From Pomacea canaliculata (lineage: Eukaryota > Mollusca > Gastropoda > Architaenioglossa > Ampullariidae), in assembly GCF_003073045.1 (NCBI RefSeq), contig NC_037592.1, positions 42,217,760-42,281,759 of the forward strand: DNA of 64,000 nt. The letters are read 5' to 3'. This document shows positions 1 through 11,480 of the stretch, one piece after another (position 1 is the first letter of the stretch; every line of letters starts with the position of its first letter). The notes beneath the pieces are model-generated. The model made no database searches. It was not told where the DNA came from and saw only the letters and a program-made list of their open reading frames with translations. Both the position numbers and the translations under genes were made by a program.

Positions 1-126
1 CCTCAGAACATGAGCGCCTTAATTTGTGGTTGTTAAAGTAAACTGTCATCAGTAATGTCATTAGCTCTGTCACAAAGCGACTGGGTTCGATTCTGGGTGT
101 CACTGACAGCGGTCTGTCGTCAACAG

Positions 127-3100
127 GGTGTTCGACCGCGAGAAGAACGCGTCCTTCGTCTTCAACCTCTTTGCGTCAGACCGAGGCGGCTCGGGCCCTC
201 GCAACGCCACCGTCCAGATCCGGGTGACCATCAGCGATGTCAACGACAACGCCCCTGTGTTCCAGTACAGGTGCCCGGTACCAAGACTTCTGGGCCCAAG
301 TTTTCCGCTGCACCCATGCTGAGTGTACTGCAAGGGTAAGACCATTAGTTAACCTTTTTGGGTGGTAAACTTCTTGTAAGACACCTGCCGGGTGAGGACC
401 TGCCGGGTGGTGGCTTCAAGACGTGTGTGTGACAATCTGAGGGACACCTGAAACATGAGCTGCTGGTGATACTACAACATCTGCCACTGATTTCATTTCA
501 TTTGCTGGCAGGTAAGGGCGGACGACCCTGACGCAGGTGCTAACGGTAGTGTCACCTATCAGCTGCTGAGCGACAGTGGCAACAGTTTGCAGTATTTCGA
601 GATCATCAGCTCGTCGGGTCTCATCAGGTCCAAGACCTCGCTACAGTCGGCACTGGGCTACCACAGCCTCCTTGTAGTAGCCACAGACCGCGGTACACCT
701 GCCCTGACCTCCACAGGTAAAGCGGAGTAAGCAGTCTTCACAATGTTCCTCATTAGCCCTTTATAACAATGCACATTGTCGGCAAATTTCGCAAGTGTTT
801 TGTGTTTGGAATCAAGAAGCCATGACTTGTGACAAACGAACTTTCTGTGATGTAGCAGAAGCAGGTCTTGTCTGAAGTACGAATCACGTGCCTTATAAAA
901 CCATCCTCACACCTTGTACACAGACTGTGTATGAATAGAACAAATTGATTGTTTGTACCACGGTTACCTGTGACAGGTACGTGTGTGTGTGTCGCAGGTG
1001 TGGCGGAGATCGTGGTGGGTAGCAGTAGCCCGCAGCTGCAGTTTCAGAGCATCGAGTACCGCGTGGACATTCCAGAGAACTCGCCCGTCAACACGACAGT
1101 CGGCACAGTGCGAGCCAACTTAGCAGTCCGACATCGTTACCATCAGCCGTACAGCTTCGACCAACGGCAACCATTTCATTACACCTCAATAAATGCAGCC
1201 CAGATAAGGGAGTACATCATTCTGCCCCCGTGGTGCTGTCGGTGGTGGGTAGAATACGAAGTGCAGGATGGGGGAAGCAGGCTGTATAGCTGTCGATGGT
1301 GGGAGTAGGTTGAGGTGGTCGTGCACTGATGTGGTGTGGTAGGCGTGGGCTGATGGCTCAGATACATTAGACTGTCATAACAGTGTGCAGGAAACAGGTT
1401 GGTGAAGTAAAATTTACTTTGAAGTCTAGTCAACCTGTTGGTCGGACCCATGCATGTATTCTCTCACCTTTCTCTCGGTCGTCTTGAGGTGTTCGAGGTC
1501 GCCAGCATTAGAACAGGGGTGAGCTCAGTTCACCTGGCACTAGGCTTTAGAGTCAGACTAATACAATAATTTAAATTGATGAGATCGGACAGAGAGATAT
1601 CAATTGTCATTTGTCCATGAACAGGGAAGTTAAGCACAGGATTTATGAGTTAATGACGGGCGTGTTCGTCATCACTGTGGAGTTTAGTGGTGGCTGCAGG
1701 TAATACATCGGTGGAATCCTTCACTCACGCCCAGCTATTTGTTGCTGTCTCAGAGCGCTCGCTGAGATTACAAATTCTGAAATTGTTTTTAGCTGCCGAC
1801 AGTGTTATTGTTGTCTGCCCTTTATGAGTGAGCGAACAGGTAAAGACTGACGCGCGGCATTTTGTCCTTTGTTGATTGGCGATTCACGATTTCCTCTTTC
1901 TTTATCTTTTTCTTTTCCAGAGAAGTGACTCGTGGTCATGCTGATATTGGAAGCAAAGTAATTGTNNNNNNNNNNNNNNNNNNNNNNNNNNNNNNNNNNN
2001 NNNNNNNNNNNNNNNNNNNNNNNNNNNNNNNNNNNNNNNNNNNNNNNNNNNNNNNNNNNNNNNNNAAAGTAATAGTATGATCATTCTGTAATGAATGAGC
2101 AATGATAGACTAAATCATAATGTTGAAACTTTATGGAGGTCAACATAGCCTTAAAGTGCAAGAACAAAGCCAGAAAGTCCCATTATTCAGCAGATCCTTC
2201 TCCTAGCAGCTATTAATATTTGATGGTAAACGTACAATTTTTTGTATGGCATAATTTCAAAAAGTTTAAAATTAAGACATGTCTTTTTCTAAGATAAGCT
2301 AAAACTTGTGAATCAGCATGCATAAGTCCTCCTAAGAAGTTTAAGATGACAGTGCTGGATGAAATAACAGCCTAAACATGCAGTGTTTGTCATATTTGTA
2401 GATCCAGCCAGCCTTGTCAGTAAATTTTAAAAGCTTATCTGTATATCAAGATCGTCCTGGTGAACCAGTTCAAAAAGAGAGTTTCAAATATGGCGACATA
2501 GGAACTAAGTTTTAAATAATATATTTGATTTTTTTAATGGTATACACAGGAAGGTGTGATTACTGATGGAAGGGATGTCGTGGCTAGATCAAAAAGTCGC
2601 GCATCCAAACATGAAAGCGCTAGAAAACCAAAAGGTGTTGATGATTTATTGGAGACTGGTGAATCATCCCCAAACCCAATTTGGGAGCTTTAAAACTCAT
2701 CAGGCACAACACGCTAGTTATTAATTAGCCCAGGAACAGGCTTCAAAATGTTCCTATACTGACTGGAACACTGATTTTCTTGATATGGGTCACCACCTCA
2801 CTCATTATTACTAATTACAGTGTATGTTATCCCTGATCTGGAATGTTACAGCACAGAGGGACTTCACTTTTCCAACAAGGTTACCAAGGGCAGGGACCAG
2901 AATGATGGAAGTCGTGTGATCTCTATGTGACAATCCTACCCTAATCAGGGCTTACATGAAGAAGGGTACCAACTGGGAAAAAAATGTGCTTCTAGAAAGT
3001 GATTTAAACTTTCGTATCTGAAGCCTCAGATAATTCAAAGCAGCTTCTTCTTTTCTTTTTCTCTTTGTATAAATATTTTTTTTACAGTAAAAGAGATTTT

Positions 3101-6100
3101 TTTGTTGGCAATGAAAATAGTTTTGTCTTAGTTTTGAAATATCTCTGTGTGGCTCAGTATGCACACATGGGCGTAGGTTTTGGAGCCACATGTATACATC
3201 TGTGTTCTTATGCGTTTACAGTTGTCTACTATAAGAATTTTATAAGTGTGCACATGTTTTTTTCCCCTCTGTTGGAACCACACACTTGCCATGGTCAAGT
3301 GGCATTATTGTCTTTGATGACCTAGAAGTATGGCCGACAGGAGCACTAGCTCCTGACATGGTTACTCATGTTGGAGGCGATCTAAAGGGTTCACTGGTCC
3401 TCTAGGTTACAAAACTGCTGGAGACATGTCATGAGATGGCAATTACAAATTGCGTACTGACAAATATTTCATTTAATAAATACATAATATGTCAAAAAAC
3501 AGATTATCACATGAAACTAACAATTATGTTTGTACCTGGCTTCAATTCACCTTTTCAACCTGAGAACCAATTTTCCATTATCAACACTTGAACTCAAAGC
3601 TAGCACGAGGGAACCACTTGAACTGCTATTGAAATACGTCTACGAGCTCATTTCAATAGGTGGGAGAGAGCAGTAACATGAACATTTCTCGCTTTGCTGC
3701 TCGACCAGAAATGCAACCAACTAATACACTAGTGTACCGGCAGAATTTACTTTTAGATGGCAAAAAAACAAAACAACAAAATTTTATATATACCAACGTC
3801 TGTCAGCTCCTTTTTCAAAGACAAAGGATTTAGATTGCACTTTCTTCTTTATTGTTTTTTTTTCCTCATAAAATATGTGCATGACTGTTAACATGTTAGA
3901 AACAATGTTGGTACCGAGCCATGCAAGCATAAACAGACATACATGTTGCACTCAATTCATCAACCAATACATGAATGCTAACAGTGACATGATCTAATAC
4001 AGCATTCAGCATGAGGAGTTAAGACTGAAAAGTTAACTGAATCACATCACAAAAAAGAACTACAGCTAGTAAGTTTCACGTGATACTAAAGTTTCAATAT
4101 AAAGTAAAATAAAAATTAACATTAATGAATTTAAGAACTATTAACAGATTGTTTAAGAACAAAAAAAACTTGCCATGATTCAAGAGACTGGCTATAGAAT
4201 AGACCAAAATGATCAATTAACAGAGAGTTTAAATATATCTTTTAGTAACTGATGTGTTCAACTCATTGCCATTGAAACTTGGATTAATAATGATAAATGC
4301 AAATTTGTAAAGCACATACCCCTCCTAAGGAGCTTGCTCTTAGCTCTTAAGAACAAGAACCAAACATGGGGACAACATGCAAGGAACAGGAAAACAAACA
4401 ACATATGAACTATAAAGAATACACAACAGTACTAACAAAGAATAAATTCAAATACAGAAACAAAGAGGAACTAAATAACAAGAGCTGAGAGTAACATGTT
4501 ATTGAAACATATCATGATTATGCAACCCAAACATAAGTTTAGGATTGGCATCAATCAATCTACTCTGCAATCTGTTTTTAGGTTGTGACTTCATTTTGTA
4601 CAGGGCCGCTTTACATTGTGGACTGTGTTTTATCACTCGCGGAGCGATTTTCTTCATTGCCTGAAAATAACAAAATTGCAACCTGTCATCCCAGAGCGAT
4701 ACTTTATTTTCCAAATTGATTCCAAACCTATCCAAAAGAAAAATATTTTTTATGCATTAGTTTTGTGGTTGTTTACATGCCAAAAAACTAAAACAGTTAT
4801 TACCTCATGCATTGATCGTTCTGGCCGGACGACTGGGCACACACCCGTCCTCACCACATCTTTCCGGCTGCTTCTTTCAGTTGCAGTCCGTTCGAAATTT
4901 TGACAAGAGCAACGTCTGATTTGCCAGCGACTGTCACTATTAATCCATAGACGTTTTAATTTTTCAATTTGTCATTCACTTTAGCATCTGACATTTTCGA
5001 GATTAGAGTGATGTCCCGCGTGAAAATTTCGTTTCGCGGTGGAAACCCGTGAAGGTTTTTGTAAAACCCTTAGTCCGTAGTTACTAGTTCGGACGTGGCT
5101 AGTCGCGAGGCTAGTCCAGAGCAGTGCAACCGGCGTAAGTGAGGAGACTAGCTAGTCGGGTATAAGGGGGTTTAGTCGGGACTAGCAGGGGACTAGCTAC
5201 GCCCGAGCAATGCAACCGGGTCCAGAGTTCGCTGCTGTCGTTTGTGACCAAAGATTTTGTGTGATGACTTCCGTTAAAATAAAGTCGATGTTGATGTTGA
5301 CTGACGCGCTGTGCGATGTGCAGGTGACTGACGGGAAGACGACTGTGACCACCATCCTGGAGGTGTTTGTGGAGGATGAGAACGACAACGCCCCCGAGTT
5401 CCTGCAGCAGAGCTACCAGGTGATGATGGCGGAGCAGACGCCGGCCATGCAGTCCGTGTTGACCATCACCGCCACCGACGCCGACGATGGAAACAACGCC
5501 GTCATCACCTACAGCCTGGTGGCCGCCTCCCTGCCTTCCTTCTTCATCGACCCCACCAACGGTCAGCATAGGCCTTGCTTCTCTCCCCTTCACTGTTCTC
5601 GCTCTCTTTCTCTCTGTCTCGCTCGTTCAACGTAGTCTCTGTCTCTCACTCATTACGTCACACTTTCTCGCCGCTCGTACCACCCAACCCCAACCCCCTC
5701 ACACACACAACCACCTCCCCATCGCACGTGGGGGATGGCGGTGGAGAGAGAGACTGAGAAGTACAAAAATATTGCAAGGAATGGCTGTGTGCTGCAGGCA
5801 CCATCTACACCAACAAGACCATCACGTCATCATCCGCGGAGACGGTGGTGCAGCTGGTGGTGATGGCGCGAGACAAGGGCACCCCTCCCCTCTCCTCCCT
5901 GGTGGCCGTGCAGGTGCAGGTGGCGGCCGTTAACAAGTTCCGACCAGAGTTCACACAGAGCAACTACACGTAAGTGTTCATCCACTTGTGTTCACCCTCG
6001 TGTCTTCCACGACATGTACGTTTAGTAAGTGCATCATGTAACTGTGGGTCACAGGTCAATCAGTAGCACGTGATCGTGTGAATTAACTGCCTTCTCCGCT

Positions 6101-9100
6101 CACCTGTTGTTGTTTTCACGAATGTGCGGTTGTGGTTGATCATAGTTTGACCCCACACCAGCTGTACAGGTGATGGACTTGTTGACAGGCTGACGACTGC
6201 GCGTTGATCTTTCCTTTCTGTTTTTTGTTTGTTTGTTTTATTATTATTCCTTCCCTTCTTTCCACGTCTTACTTGGGTAGTCGATGATGACATCAGACAT
6301 GCGATGATCTGTGTCCAGGGCTCAAGTGCGAGAGTCTGTGCAGAAGGGCACGGTGATACTGCAGGTGAGCGCGACGGACGCCGACTTTAGCCGGCGCAGC
6401 GACAACGTCCACTTCGTGCTGTCGGGCCCTGGCGCCGCCGCCTTCTACGTGGAGAGTACGACCGGCCGCGTGCTGGTCAACGCCGCCTTGGACTACGAAA
6501 AGGTCAAGCTGTACGACCTGACGGTCATGGCCATCGACCGCGGTACGCCACCGCGCAACTCCACGGCCCCCGTGCGCATCGACGTCATCAACGACAACGA
6601 CAACCCGCCGTCCTTCGTGCAGCGGCGCTACAGCGTGACGCTGGCGGAGAACTTCACGGCTGGGCAGGTCTTCCTCACCCTGCAGGCCATCGACGCCGAC
6701 TGGCCCACCGCCGCCCCCAACGACAACATGGAGTTCAGCATCACTTCCGGAAACAGCGACGGCGTCTTCTTCAACTACAAGACTGGGGGGCTGGTGGTCT
6801 TCACACAGCTGGACTACGAGACCAGGGCCTGGCACCGCCTCATCATCCGCGCTGTGGACTGCGCCCTCTGCAACTCCTCCGATCCTCGCCTCTCTGCTTT
6901 CGTCACGGTGGACATCAACGTGACGGATGTGAACGAGTTCTGGCCCAAGTTTCCCGTCACACACTACTACCAGAGTGTGTCCGAGAACCAGCCGACCGGC
7001 CACACGGTATTTCAGGTACACATAGCACGTAGCACGTCACTAAACGTCACTAGCTTGCTCGGACGTAGAACGTAATTCAGCCTCACGTGGAACGTTAGTG
7101 AACCAGAGCTATTGGAGCGTGACGACACGTTCTCTGTAATGACGATAACGATGATCGGGGATGAAAATGATAACGATTGACGATGACAAGTGAGAATAAT
7201 GAGTTCGTTTTCAGTGGTTTCCGCACGATGCCGTGGTCTAAAAATATCTTCCTTCGATTTCATAAACTTTGACAGGTCGTCAGGGTCAGCGGTTTAAAGG
7301 GGGCGTAACTGTCGCTGCTAGGTTGCTGTTGTTGTTGTTAATATATTAATTCAATTGGGTTTATTGATCGTTCGTCTTCCTCGCCTCCCTACAATCATGA
7401 ACCCGTGAGGAGGGGAGGGTGATCGTTCATTTTAAAGACAACTGTTTCAAGGTGAATAACAAAAAGCCGGCATTCGTAGAGCACGTGCTCGTCACTTGAG
7501 GTGGACGGTGTCTGTAACGGTGTCGTTATGTGTCGTGTGCAGGCGCACGCCAACGACCAGGACGGAGGAGAGTACGGCAAGGTGACCTACTCGCTCGTGC
7601 CGGAGAAGGACGCCAGCTTCTTCAGCATCAACCCCCTGACCGGTGAGGTCACCACTAACCGGACCTTCGACTACGAGACCGAGCTTCGCCACACCTACAA
7701 CATCACCATCCGAGCCTTCGACCCCGACAACCGCAGCGACACGGTGGGCGTGACCATCAGCACGACGGACGATGACGAGTACCGGCCCATGTTCAGGCAG
7801 AACACCTACACCTTCACCGTACCTGGCAGCGCCAAGACCGGCCGCTACGTGGGCACTGTGGCCGCAACGGACCAGGATGGCGGAGCGGCCGGCCGCCTGG
7901 TGTACTCCCTGGACACGCCCAGCGACTATTTCCAGGTGGAGCCACTGTCCGGCAACATCAGCGTGGCTCTGACGCTGCACGACGACGTGCCCCCTGGCGG
8001 CGGGGAGGAGGGCCTGCAGCGCCGCAAACGCGCCATGCGGTACGACAGCGAGCAGCTGACCGTGCGCGTGTCCTCGGGCCTGGAGGCGTCGCTGTACAGC
8101 ACGGTGTCGTGCGACATCCAGGTAGACCGCACGTGCCCCGGCTGCCAGGTGCCGGCGTCGCAGACGATGGAGGGTGGGGGGCTGAGTGCCGTGGCAGTCG
8201 CCATGATCGTGTTGGTGTGCGTGCTTGTGCCAGCTGTCGTGGTCGTACTGCTGCTGGTCTTCTACTGCCGCCGCCGCACGCGCAAGCAGCCTCCGCTCCC
8301 GCCGACACACGGTGGGGGGTACATGAGCCGCAGCAACGTGCCCGGCATCATCGCCCCTCCCGCCGACGAGGTGAAGGTGCCGACCATGTACAAGGAGGTG
8401 TTGCACTTTCGCCACCGCGGCCATCCCAACGCTACCTCCTCCGACATGTCGGAACAGTCCAACAACTCGGCCTCCAGCGGCCGCGGGTCGGCGGAAGTGG
8501 AAGAGGAAGACGAGGAAATTCGCCAGATCAACTCCAACAGCTACCTCACCAACTCCGCGGGCTTCCGCCACAAGACCATGCCGGACTCGGGCATCCAACA
8601 GGACGACGACACGCTGTCAGAACCCTCGGCCACCACGCACCAGGAGTACCTGGCCCGCCTGGGCATCGACTCCAGCAAGATCGGCAAGCCGCCAGTCAGC
8701 AAGGTCGCAGGGGGCAAGGTCGGCGCTGACATCGCCTTCTCGGTGGAGAGCATGCACCAGTTCTCCGACGAAGGGGGCGGGGAAGGTGTGGTAGACATCG
8801 ACAAGCTGACGGACACCGAGGTGGACGAGGAGGTGGCCATGATCGACTGCTCCAGTCGCCACCTGGCGGCAGGCCCCGTAGGCCTGACAGGCATGTTTCA
8901 CGAGCCTGGCTCGCACCAGGCCGCCAGTCTGTCCAACGTGGTGAACAGCGAGGAGGAGTACTCGGGCTCCTACAACTGGGACTACCTGCTGGACTGGGGA
9001 CCGCAGTACCAACCGCTGGCCCACGTCTTCGCCGAGATCGCCAAGCTCAAGGACGAGTCGCTGACGCCCCGGAAGCAGCCGGTCAAAACGGTTCCCCAGC

Positions 9101-9654
9101 GGCGCATCGCCAGCGGCACAGGACTGCCCGTCCCCCAGACCCGAATCGTCCCGCCCCCGCTCATCACCAATGCCCCGCCCCCCGTGGTGGAGCCGGTGGC
9201 GGCGGGGAGCAGAGGGTCGGGCAGCAGCGTACAGGTCAAGGCCAGTGGGAGTGGCGGGGTCAGGCAAGCCTCCGCACCCAGCACCAGCTCGTCCGGCGCG
9301 CGCTCACAGCGCACCAGCGCCATGAACTCTTCTGTTCCCAGTCTTCCACGTTCACCCATCAGCTACGAGTCCAGCTACACCTCCCCCGCGCTCACCCCTT
9401 CGTTCACTCCCTCCCTGTCCCCGCTCGGTGCTCGCACGCCTTCCATCTCCCCCGCCCTCAGCGGACACACCAGCGGACACGCTAGCAGCGCGCACGGCTC
9501 TGGACACAACACGCCTGGCAAAGCTGTCTCACACATCCCACACCACAAACTGCACAACCACCCTGGTCACCGCGGCCCGCCGCATCCGGGCAGCAGCAAC
9601 GGCCACGTGACTCTCAGTGCTTCCTCGGACTCGGAGAGGGAGTTCAGGATATGA
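127..9654 (+). CDS. DCHS1: Dachsous-type giant cadherin, 3' part (5' end outside window)
   Basis: Large single-pass adhesion cadherin. Dachsous binds Fat between cells in planar polarity and Hippo signalling (family knowledge). Exons read with matching phase: 127-270, 512-716, 998-1107 (end uncertain), 5324-5561, 5798-5969, 6319-7015 and 7543-9654. The exons show cadherin calcium motifs: DVNDNAP near 240, DENDNAPEF near 5380, DxD pairs such as ATDADD, and LDYE. The last exon (703 aa) holds one good repeat, one degenerate repeat, a membrane span and a tail with Dachsous-like blocks (SGRGSAE, DSGIQQD, EYLARLGID, NWDYLLDWGPQYQPLA). Stop TGA is at 9652-9654. Exon 127-270 ends in phase 2 but the next found exon starts in phase 0, and most of one repeat is absent between 1107 and 5324, so exons are missing (N gap at 1966-2065). 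The segment VAAVNKF near 5925 replaces the usual DxNDN linker. Cadherin identity is sure; the Dachsous class is likely. Confidence 0.88.
1966..2065. other. Assembly gap (100 N)
   Basis: Exactly 100 N, the usual placeholder for a gap of unknown size. The bases on both sides resemble each other (aaagtaattgt before, aaagtaatagt after), so the contig ends may overlap and the true gap may be small or falsely duplicated. Confidence 0.98.
4302..4445 (-). mobile_element. Retroposon 3' end, copy 1 of a dispersed family
   Basis: About 140 bp closely resembling 33857-34005. Shared blocks include aacaacatatgaactat and caaatttgta. On the minus strand it ends in a tail of the form tgctttacaaatttgcat followed by an ATT-rich run, like other non-LTR retroposon 3' ends in this window. 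No coding capacity. Confidence 0.6.
4499..4990 (-). other. Possible spliced two-exon remnant nested in cadherin intron
   Basis: Not recognised. On the minus strand, 4499-4660 is an open 54-codon segment (AMKKIAPRVIKHSPQC near its start, HNHDMFQ then stop) preceded by a pyrimidine-rich acceptor (ttttgttattttcag). Upstream, an open stretch ends SMHE at a plausible GTAATA donor at 4804, and the phases agree. There is no clean start: the only upstream ATG (near 4993) is in another frame and meets a stop after 12 codons. It could be a decayed gene, a transposon-derived piece or chance. The segment is not a cadherin. Confidence 0.25.
5110..5225. repeat. Short GC-rich direct-repeat cluster with CTAGTC motifs
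   Basis: The motif gagcagtgcaaccgg recurs about 85 bp later as gagcaatgcaaccgg. Between the copies are several ctagtc/gactag elements, which can fold on each other. The composition differs from the AT-rich intron to the left. It may be the edge of a small mobile element; no ends could be fixed. Confidence 0.4.
5970..7542 (+). other. Two cadherin introns without other features
   Basis: The introns 5970-6318 and 7016-7542 flank the 697-bp exon 6319-7015. Both have clear GT donors (gtaagt; gtacac) and AG acceptors (gtgtccag; gtgtgcag). I see no other gene, repeat or RNA in either. Confidence 0.7.
8182..9654 (+). other. Membrane span and cytoplasmic tail of the Dachsous-type cadherin
   Basis: Codons 8182-8268 give about 29 hydrophobic residues (LSAVAVAMIVLVCVLVPAVV and on), followed by the stop-transfer cluster RRRTRK, so the protein is type I. 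The tail is about 460 residues. Conserved-looking blocks are SGRGSAEVEEEDEEIR (near 8475-8525), MPDSGIQQDDD (near 8580), EYLARLGID (near 8643) and NWDYLLDWGPQYQPLA followed by VFAEIAKLKDE (8974-9057). These match my memory of the Dachsous tail, not of type I cadherins with catenin-binding tails. Just before the span, a basic run RRKR (near 8020) in the degenerate last repeat could be a furin-type site. The last 190 residues are low-complexity Ser/Pro/His/Gly and look lineage-specific. Confidence 0.8.
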
Positions 9655-11480
9655 GAGGTGGGCAGGGAACCGGGGGGTGTTGGAAGGGTGTTCACGCTGG
9701 CTCTACTGCTTACGCCTGTGTGAAGTTGTGTTCACATTGGCTTAGTTGTTCACAGGTGTACACGCAATGTGTTGAGAAAACCGCAGAATGCACCAGGCGT
9801 GTGTGTGCCTGCGTGTGTGTGTGTGTGAAGATTGCCAAGCGGAAGTACTGTGATGTGATGGCCAGCTGACTGGTTGGTGTGGAGACGAGCCTGAGATGTC
9901 ACTGACCTCTGCAGGAATGACCTCTTGGTTTAAGAACTCAAGGCTGCAGGCGTGACCGGCAGTGTGACAGGTGGGCCTGGACTATCGTCACGTGTCGAAG
10001 GAGGTGGACGACCTCGCGCCTCCTGACACCCGTGACGTCAGACTTGTATTCAATCGATGGCTGACTACCTTTTGTTGCTATGCAACGAATGATAAGCACA
10101 GAGTATGCGTGTGATGGACACTGGAAACTACTGAAAACAACGGATGTGAGTGAGCGACTTTGGCGAGCGGATATGGAGTGAGGAGGGTGAGCTCGTGCAT
10201 GGCTGTTGGTGTGTTACCGATGTCAACAAATGATCAGCGTGTCTGTGTGTGTGTGATTGCATGAAATGTTTGCATCACGTGTAGCTCTTTCATACCTGTA
10301 CTGTGCTTACGCTGTCGTGCTCGCCTGCTTGCTCGGGTGCATGCAAGTCCGCTGGCGCATAAGTATTTCCCACAAGTCCGTGTAGGTGTGTAGGTGTGTG
10401 TATGTGTGAACGTGTAACACCTGCAAGTAAGATTTCATGGTTTAAAAGAATCATCCGACTTAGAGACAAATAGTAAACTGTGGGACTTCTTCCAGCTGTG
10501 TGACTTGTATTTATTGTGATATAAGCGGCAGCAAGCCAAAGATCAAGGCCATTGAGGTGAGAAGTGACAGGTGAGCACAGGTGTGTTTGTATTCACCATC
10601 GCTCCGTGTCGGGGGAGCAAGCAGTCGCCAATACTCAGTGCTGGGACCTACAACGGTGCCATCCTTACCTCCTGATGTCTGCTTACTGTTAGTTTGTGCT
10701 CTGTCTCTCGTTATCAACTCATTTGCACGATAAACAATCATCACCTGCAGTGTCGTGGCCAGATGAGAGTCAGACCAGACTGTCGACTAACATGTCCGTG
10801 GTGTTGCATTCTTCATGTCTTCTGTCATCTGTTGCTACTGTATGTCGGTGTAGCTAGGGTGTCTGGTCACAAACACTTCACACGGACTTGGGAGGCAGAT
10901 ATGACAAGAACTATTTTGTAATGTGGATGTGCTTACAGTGCTTCCATTGAACGCTTCGTTTCCAGAGTGTGCCAGCGTCCTGCCAACCACAGGGTGATAA
11001 TGAGGATAATTGTTGTCAGGCCTGCAGTGTGTCTGATGGTATGAAAGGTAATTGTAGCCTACATAAGTGCACCGTAGTGAATGAAACTGAAATTCAGATT
11101 GATGGGTGTTACAGTAGATGATATTCAGTGTATATATATATCTCGAGTAAGTCGACTTCTATCGTCAGCATTGGCATGAGAGGTGTTCACACCATGTGTT
11201 CTGCAAATTCGTTGAAGCTTTTTGATAAATTTAATGTCTGCAGGATTTGAAATGTTACAAGGTCAACAGGCTTTTGCAGAAATTGTGTAAATATGAAGTA
11301 TTTGAAGTATTTCACACGTTGGACGTTCTATTTTTGGAAGAACTGTGACTGCGCTGTTTCTCAGAATCAAAAGACGATGTTTGTACGTTGATGTTGATGT
11401 TGGTACGTTGGGCGAGTTGTAGGGACGCATGGGATGTATGACCAGCTGTCGTTTCTGCAATAAACCATCAACTGTCAGGA
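9655..11480 (+). other. Probable 3' UTR of the cadherin gene
   Basis: Follows the TGA at 9652-9654. No sustained open frame; GT-rich stretches (tgtgtgtgtg near 9815 and 10240) occur. The first convincing canonical poly(A) signal is AATAAA at 11459-11464, implying a UTR of about 1.8 kb. This is inference; transcripts would decide. Confidence 0.5.
11459..11464 (+). promoter_or_regulatory. Candidate poly(A) signal of the cadherin gene
   Basis: Canonical AATAAA followed by TG-rich sequence (gtctgtctgacgtc) about 40 bp later, as expected for a downstream element. Confidence 0.45.

Larger units (their letters stand above)
1108..5323 (+). other. Cadherin intron region containing an assembly gap
   Basis: Apart from the features listed inside it, 4.2 kb of AT-rich DNA with no recognised exon. 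At least one cadherin exon, the middle of an extracellular repeat, should lie here because the exon ending near 1107 stops at the start of a repeat and the exon at 5324 begins near the end of one. It may be in the unsequenced gap. The stretch 1200-1450 has GGTGG-rich simple sequence. Confidence 0.6.

Noticed and set aside
1108..1308. Continuation of the cadherin exon beyond 1107
   Set aside because: The frame stays open but residues after RANL lose all cadherin character (GGTGG-rich simple sequence), so a donor near 1107 is preferred, with low certainty.
7492..8598. Long antisense open frames opposite the cadherin last exon (also 6293-7021 and 8617-9267)
   Set aside because: High GC at third codon positions of the real exon removes stops on the other strand. 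The sense frame has clear cadherin motifs.
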